Assembly: GCA_903893315.1 (NCBI GenBank) | Contig: CAITLU010000036.1 | Location: 62,001-126,000 of the forward strand | Length of the DNA: 64,000 bases | Direction of reading: 5' to 3' | From: an uncultured bacterium | Lineage (GTDB): Bacteria > Desulfobacterota > Binatia > UBA1149 > CAITLU01 | Shown here: positions 61,234 through 64,000 of the stretch, piece after piece | Numbering within the stretch: position 1 is the stretch's first letter | Layout of the letters: every line of letters starts with the position of its first letter | The notes under the pieces: generated by a model | What the model saw: only the letters and a program-made list of their open reading frames with translations | Told to the model about the DNA's origin: nothing | Database searches by the model: none | Translations under genes and position numbers: made by a program

Positions 61234-62189
61234 GATTTCTTCCTGGCGGCCGAGTCCTGGCGGCCAGCGTCGAAAACGCGCGCCATCTCTTCGACCTCGG
61301 CAAGCCCGAACTCCTCACGCACCAGCAGCGGCACGCGCAGTGGCTCGATGCCGGTTTCCGCCCGGATACGAGTCAGGCCCTGCTCCTGAATGCGTTGCCA
61401 ACCGAGAGCAGTCTCAGCCGCGCCGAGCAGCGCGGCCTTGACGGGTTCATCTCCGGGTTCGGTTTGAATGCCAGCCAGCTTGCCAAGAGCGTCGGCAACA
61501 CCGGCCGGAGCCACAGGCCTGCAGCGGTTGACGATCAGGTCGCCAAGGGCGAGGGCCAGTGGATCTCGAAGCTGCGCCACGATGCCGGCCGCCTCGGTGA
61601 GCGGCATCTCTTCGGGCGTGGCAACCACGTGAACGCAAGTCGTCTCCGCATCCTTCAACAAGGCTTCGACGCGCAGCGATTCGCGATGCACCAGCCCGCT
61701 CTGAAACGTCGCCGCGGCAGCCGACGGCATCTGCAAATACTGAAGACTGTGGCCGGAAGCACCGGCATCGACGAAGATGCGCTCCCACTGCGGCGAACCG
61801 TCGGCGCGAATTTTCTGCGATTCGTACCAGATCTTGCCGATCGCCATCAACTCCTTGAGGCCCGGCGCCGCAGCGACGAATACCCTGTACAGACGGGTGG
61901 AAAACACGGACCTCAGCAGACGCTTGATCGGCACCACCAGCGACAGGTATTCGGCCAGCGCCGATTCTCCCTCGATCCACATCAGGCTCAGTCCGGGCCT
62001 GACCTCTACAGCTTCGTTACCGGCCGCCGCGGTCACGTCGAACAGGCGCGCGACACCGCCCGGCGCCGCAAGCTCGATCATCAAGGTGCGCCGCCCCTGC
62101 CCAGCCGATGACAGCGCGAGTGCGGCGGTCAGCGTGGATTTGCCCACGCCCCCTTTGCCGACGATGAACTGAAGCCGCCGATCGATCAC
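61230..62189 (-). CDS. ArsA/Get3-family ATPase, subunit with signature lysine
   Basis: About 319 residues from the GTG at 62189 (IDRRLQFIVGKGGVGKSTL). It has the full deviant Walker A with both lysines, LMIELAAPGGVARLF, and a FVDAGASGHSLQYLQMP switch region. A TTG at 62228 would add 13 residues. It is the first gene of the ArsA pair; the partner lacks the signature lysine, so this subunit may supply it in a heterodimer. Confidence 0.9.
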   Translation of the reverse strand: MIDRRLQFIVGKGGVGKSTLTAALALSSAGQGRRTLMIELAAPGGVARLFDVTAAAGNEAVEVRPGLSLMWIEGESALAEYLSLVVPIKRLLRSVFSTRLYRVFVAAAPGLKELMAIGKIWYESQKIRADGSPQWERIFVDAGASGHSLQYLQMPSAAAATFQSGLVHRESLRVEALLKDAETTCVHVVATPEEMPLTEAAGIVAQLRDPLALALGDLIVNRCRPVAPAGVADALGKLAGIQTEPGDEPVKAALLGAAETALGWQRIQEQGLTRIRAETGIEPLRVPLLVREEFGLAEVEEMARVFDAGRQDSAARKKS

Positions 62190-62399
62190 AACGCCCGGCA
62201 GGGTGCACCCGAGGCGCGCCGTTGGCAATCATCGACCGCACTGCTGCGGCGTCTGCCCCGCATCACGCCACAGCGTTTCGCGCGTCGCGGCAGGCGAGCG
62301 TCTTTGCGGACGCACTACATACGCATTCTTCTGATTGTGCTCATCAAAACGCTGCTGGAGAGTGGCCTTCGCGTCACTTCTGCGGCAGGATTGCCGACG

Positions 62400-63761
62400 T
62401 TGAATCCATCACCGCCGACCCGTGCCCGACGATCTTCGTTGCTTGCCGCCCTGTGCGTCACGGTCACCGTGGCCTGCGGCTGCAAGGCCGATCCGGCCAC
62501 CAGGCAACAGCCCAGCTCCCCTGCCCCTGCTCCGCGCGTGGTAGTGCTCGGAATCGACGCCGGCACCTGGGACCTGCTCGACGGGTTCATTGCGCGCGGC
62601 CTTCTGCCCAATCTGGCTAAGCTTCGCAGCGAGGGCGCGTCGGGGAAACTTCAGTCGAGCGAGGCCAGCAGTTCGCCGGTGATCTGGACTTCGATCGCGA
62701 CCGGCAAGACCCCGGAGAAACACGGCATCACCTGGTTCGTGCGTTTTCCGGATGGTCCGGGCAAACCGCGCGCCGTCGATCGCACGCAGCGCACCAGCCG
62801 CACGCTGTGGAACATACTTGGTGACAAAGGCCTGGATGTGGCGGTGGTGGGCTGGTACGTCACGTGGCCGGCCGAGCAGGTCAACGGACGTCTGGTGAGC
62901 GACATCGCCCACTACGGCGACATCGACGGCGAGTCATTTCCTCCCTACTGCCTCAGTACCCTCGCTCCGGTGGCCGAAAGTGAAGCGGTTGCTGCGATGC
63001 CGGCGTTCATGGACTTCGTCTACGATCCTGCGCGCGCCACCGCGGGCGAAGCCGCCCAGCCCTCGCTCGACTTCCTGGTCTACGATCGCTTCGTTCGCTC
63101 CTACTCGCGGGACCTATTCTACGTTCGCGCCACGGAGGCTCTGCTCAACGACGGACCTCTGCCCGAAGTCCTGTTCCTGTATCTTCGCGGCACCGACGAC
63201 GTGCAGCACGGTTTCTGGAAGTTCATGGACCCCAAGCCCTTCGGCGACGTTCCGCCCGACCAGGTCGAGAAGTTCGGCAAGGTGATAGAACGGTACTGGA
63301 GCTGGATCGACGCTCGCGTCGGAGAAATCCTCGCCCATTACAAAGAACCGCCGCTGGTGCTGGTAATGTCGGATCACGGAGCCGGGCCGGCCGTGGGCAG
63401 CGCGGCCGTCACCGAGCACAGGTACCTGCACCTGTCGGGCGCGCACCGCAGCCAGGGAATCCTTCTCGCCAGCGGCCCCGGCGTCAGGAAGGGAGCGGTG
63501 ATCGAAGGCGCTTCGGTCTACGACGTTGCCCCCACCCTTCTTCACTACCTTGGCTATGCCGTGGGCGACGATATGGACGGGCACGCGCTGACCGGCTTCT
63601 TCGAACCGGCCATCGCCGAGCGCCCCGTCGAACATGTCGCGACCTACGAAACCGCTGCGGCCCCGCCGCCCGGATCCTCCGCCACGGCGGCTCCGCGGCC
63701 CGGCGCGGCCGTCGACCAGAAACAGCTCGAACACCTGCGTTCCCTCGGCTACATCGAATGA
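62400..63761 (+). CDS. Alkaline-phosphatase-superfamily (type I phosphodiesterase) lipoprotein
   Basis: Metal-dependent phospho-ester hydrolase of the nucleotide pyrophosphatase/phosphodiesterase type. Motifs: VVLGIDAGTWDLL (metal Asp), SSPVIWTSIATGKTPEKHGI (nucleophile region), LRGTDDVQHGFW and VMSDHGAG (metal ligands), and a C-terminal LEHLRSLGYIE tail common in this group. From the TTG at 62400 (AGGA nine bases upstream) the N-terminus is a lipoprotein signal: RARR, a hydrophobic stretch, then VACGC. The frame is also open to an ATG at 62304, which would bury the signal. Substrate unknown. Confidence 0.85.
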   Translation: MNPSPPTRARRSSLLAALCVTVTVACGCKADPATRQQPSSPAPAPRVVVLGIDAGTWDLLDGFIARGLLPNLAKLRSEGASGKLQSSEASSSPVIWTSIATGKTPEKHGITWFVRFPDGPGKPRAVDRTQRTSRTLWNILGDKGLDVAVVGWYVTWPAEQVNGRLVSDIAHYGDIDGESFPPYCLSTLAPVAESEAVAAMPAFMDFVYDPARATAGEAAQPSLDFLVYDRFVRSYSRDLFYVRATEALLNDGPLPEVLFLYLRGTDDVQHGFWKFMDPKPFGDVPPDQVEKFGKVIERYWSWIDARVGEILAHYKEPPLVLVMSDHGAGPAVGSAAVTEHRYLHLSGAHRSQGILLASGPGVRKGAVIEGASVYDVAPTLLHYLGYAVGDDMDGHALTGFFEPAIAERPVEHVATYETAAAPPPGSSATAAPRPGAAVDQKQLEHLRSLGYIE

Positions 63762-63821
63762 TGTCCAACTGTGCAGAGCGCACAGGTGGAACGTCCAGCC
63801 CATCGCCGCTAGCCTAGCAGG

Positions 63822-64000
63822 ATGCTGACCCCCAAGAGCACACGGTCCAGTAGCGCGCCGCCCTCGGCAACCGTCCCGCCGCGGCCTCACGCCAACATCG
63901 CCGGCGCATCCCGTAGCTTGCCGATGCTCGCCGCGCTGGCTTGCCTGCTGTGGGCTTGCGGAGCCCCGGCGATCAGGCCGGAAACCGAACTCTTCCGCGA
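63822..64000 (+). CDS. Start of a putative lipoprotein gene (partial)
   Basis: An ATG at 63822 opens a frame that stays open to the window end (59 codons). About 33 Ser/Pro/Arg-rich residues precede a hydrophobic stretch SLPMLAALACLLWAC and then GAPAIRPETELF. The LWAC/GAP stretch looks like a lipobox with Cys near residue 49; a later start at the TTG of LPMLAAL would give a more usual signal length. No domain is visible yet. Confidence 0.5.
   Translation, partial: MLTPKSTRSSSAPPSATVPPRPHANIAGASRSLPMLAALACLLWACGAPAIRPETELFR

Noticed and set aside
60025-62189. Arsenite efflux operon
   Set aside because: The ATPases are ArsA-family, but no ArsB, ArsR, ArsC or ArsD is nearby and the pair matches a non-arsenic subfamily.
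1-64000. Mobile elements, CRISPR arrays, tRNA or rRNA genes
   Set aside because: Gaps are short and hold no direct-repeat arrays, transposase-like frames, tRNA-like cloverleafs or rRNA segments that I can recognise.

Overview
The window is GC-rich, densely coded DNA from a Gram-negative bacterium that makes lipid A/Kdo lipopolysaccharide, has a BamA/Lol outer-membrane system and a complete type II secretion operon that includes GspN. GspN in the operon, the yicC-gmk-rel and obgE-proB-proA-nadD-rsfS orders, NtrY/NtrX-type signalling and heavy use of GTG/TTG starts with ATGA/GTGA overlaps fit a delta-proteobacterium-like lineage (Desulfobacterota, Myxococcota or Binatota type). The exact taxon cannot be fixed from the sequence alone. 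I see no tRNA, rRNA, insertion sequence, CRISPR array or phage gene, and no stretch over 300 bases lacks a gene.

Layout. (1) 1-6653, minus: pgi-mutL-miaA, then pheA-hisC and the first codons of a further aromatic-pathway gene. (2) 6836-7082, plus: rpmB followed by two hairpins. (3) 7168-28898, minus: one nearly gapless run, lysS-lolC/E-lolD-bamA-skp-lpxA-lpxI-Gfo/Idh-lpxB-msbA-DUF374-waaA-lpxK-epimerase-Trm112-kdkA-yicC-gmk-rel-ridA. It joins lipoprotein export, beta-barrel assembly, nearly all of lipid A/Kdo synthesis and the stringent-response enzyme. (4) About 29041-41532, plus: gspC through gspN. (5) 41516-48150, minus: yebC-ruvC-ruvA-ruvB, then an NtrY-like sensor kinase and, in GTGA overlap with it, a receiver-LpxC fusion. 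(6) 48377-51436: rlpA, cutA, a HAD-type phosphatase and a DUF2064 protein. (7) 51589-58037, plus: rplU-rpmA-obgE-proB-proA-nadD-rsfS and a LapA-like/TPR protein. (8) 58047-62189, minus: a receiver-CpaE/ParA protein, a tandem GST-fold protein and a paired ArsA-family ATPase module. (9) 62400-64000, plus: a phosphodiesterase-type lipoprotein and the start of another lipoprotein.

The most unusual item is at 41516-45114. UDP-3-O-acyl-GlcNAc deacetylase (LpxC), the committed and normally most tightly controlled step of lipid A synthesis, is one continuous reading frame with an intact NtrX-type phospho-receiver. It is preceded, with translational overlap, by a transmembrane NtrY-like histidine kinase. 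The simplest reading is a two-component system whose output is a lipid A enzyme instead of a transcription factor, so that an envelope signal would set LpxC activity, stability or location directly. Catalytic residues of both the receiver (D14-D16, D58, S86, K108) and the deacetylase (E237, H238, H394, D398, H421) are present. A LapA-like membrane domain fused to TPR repeats lies elsewhere in the window (56850-58037); in E. coli the LapA/LapB pair controls LpxC proteolysis, so the two observations may be related.
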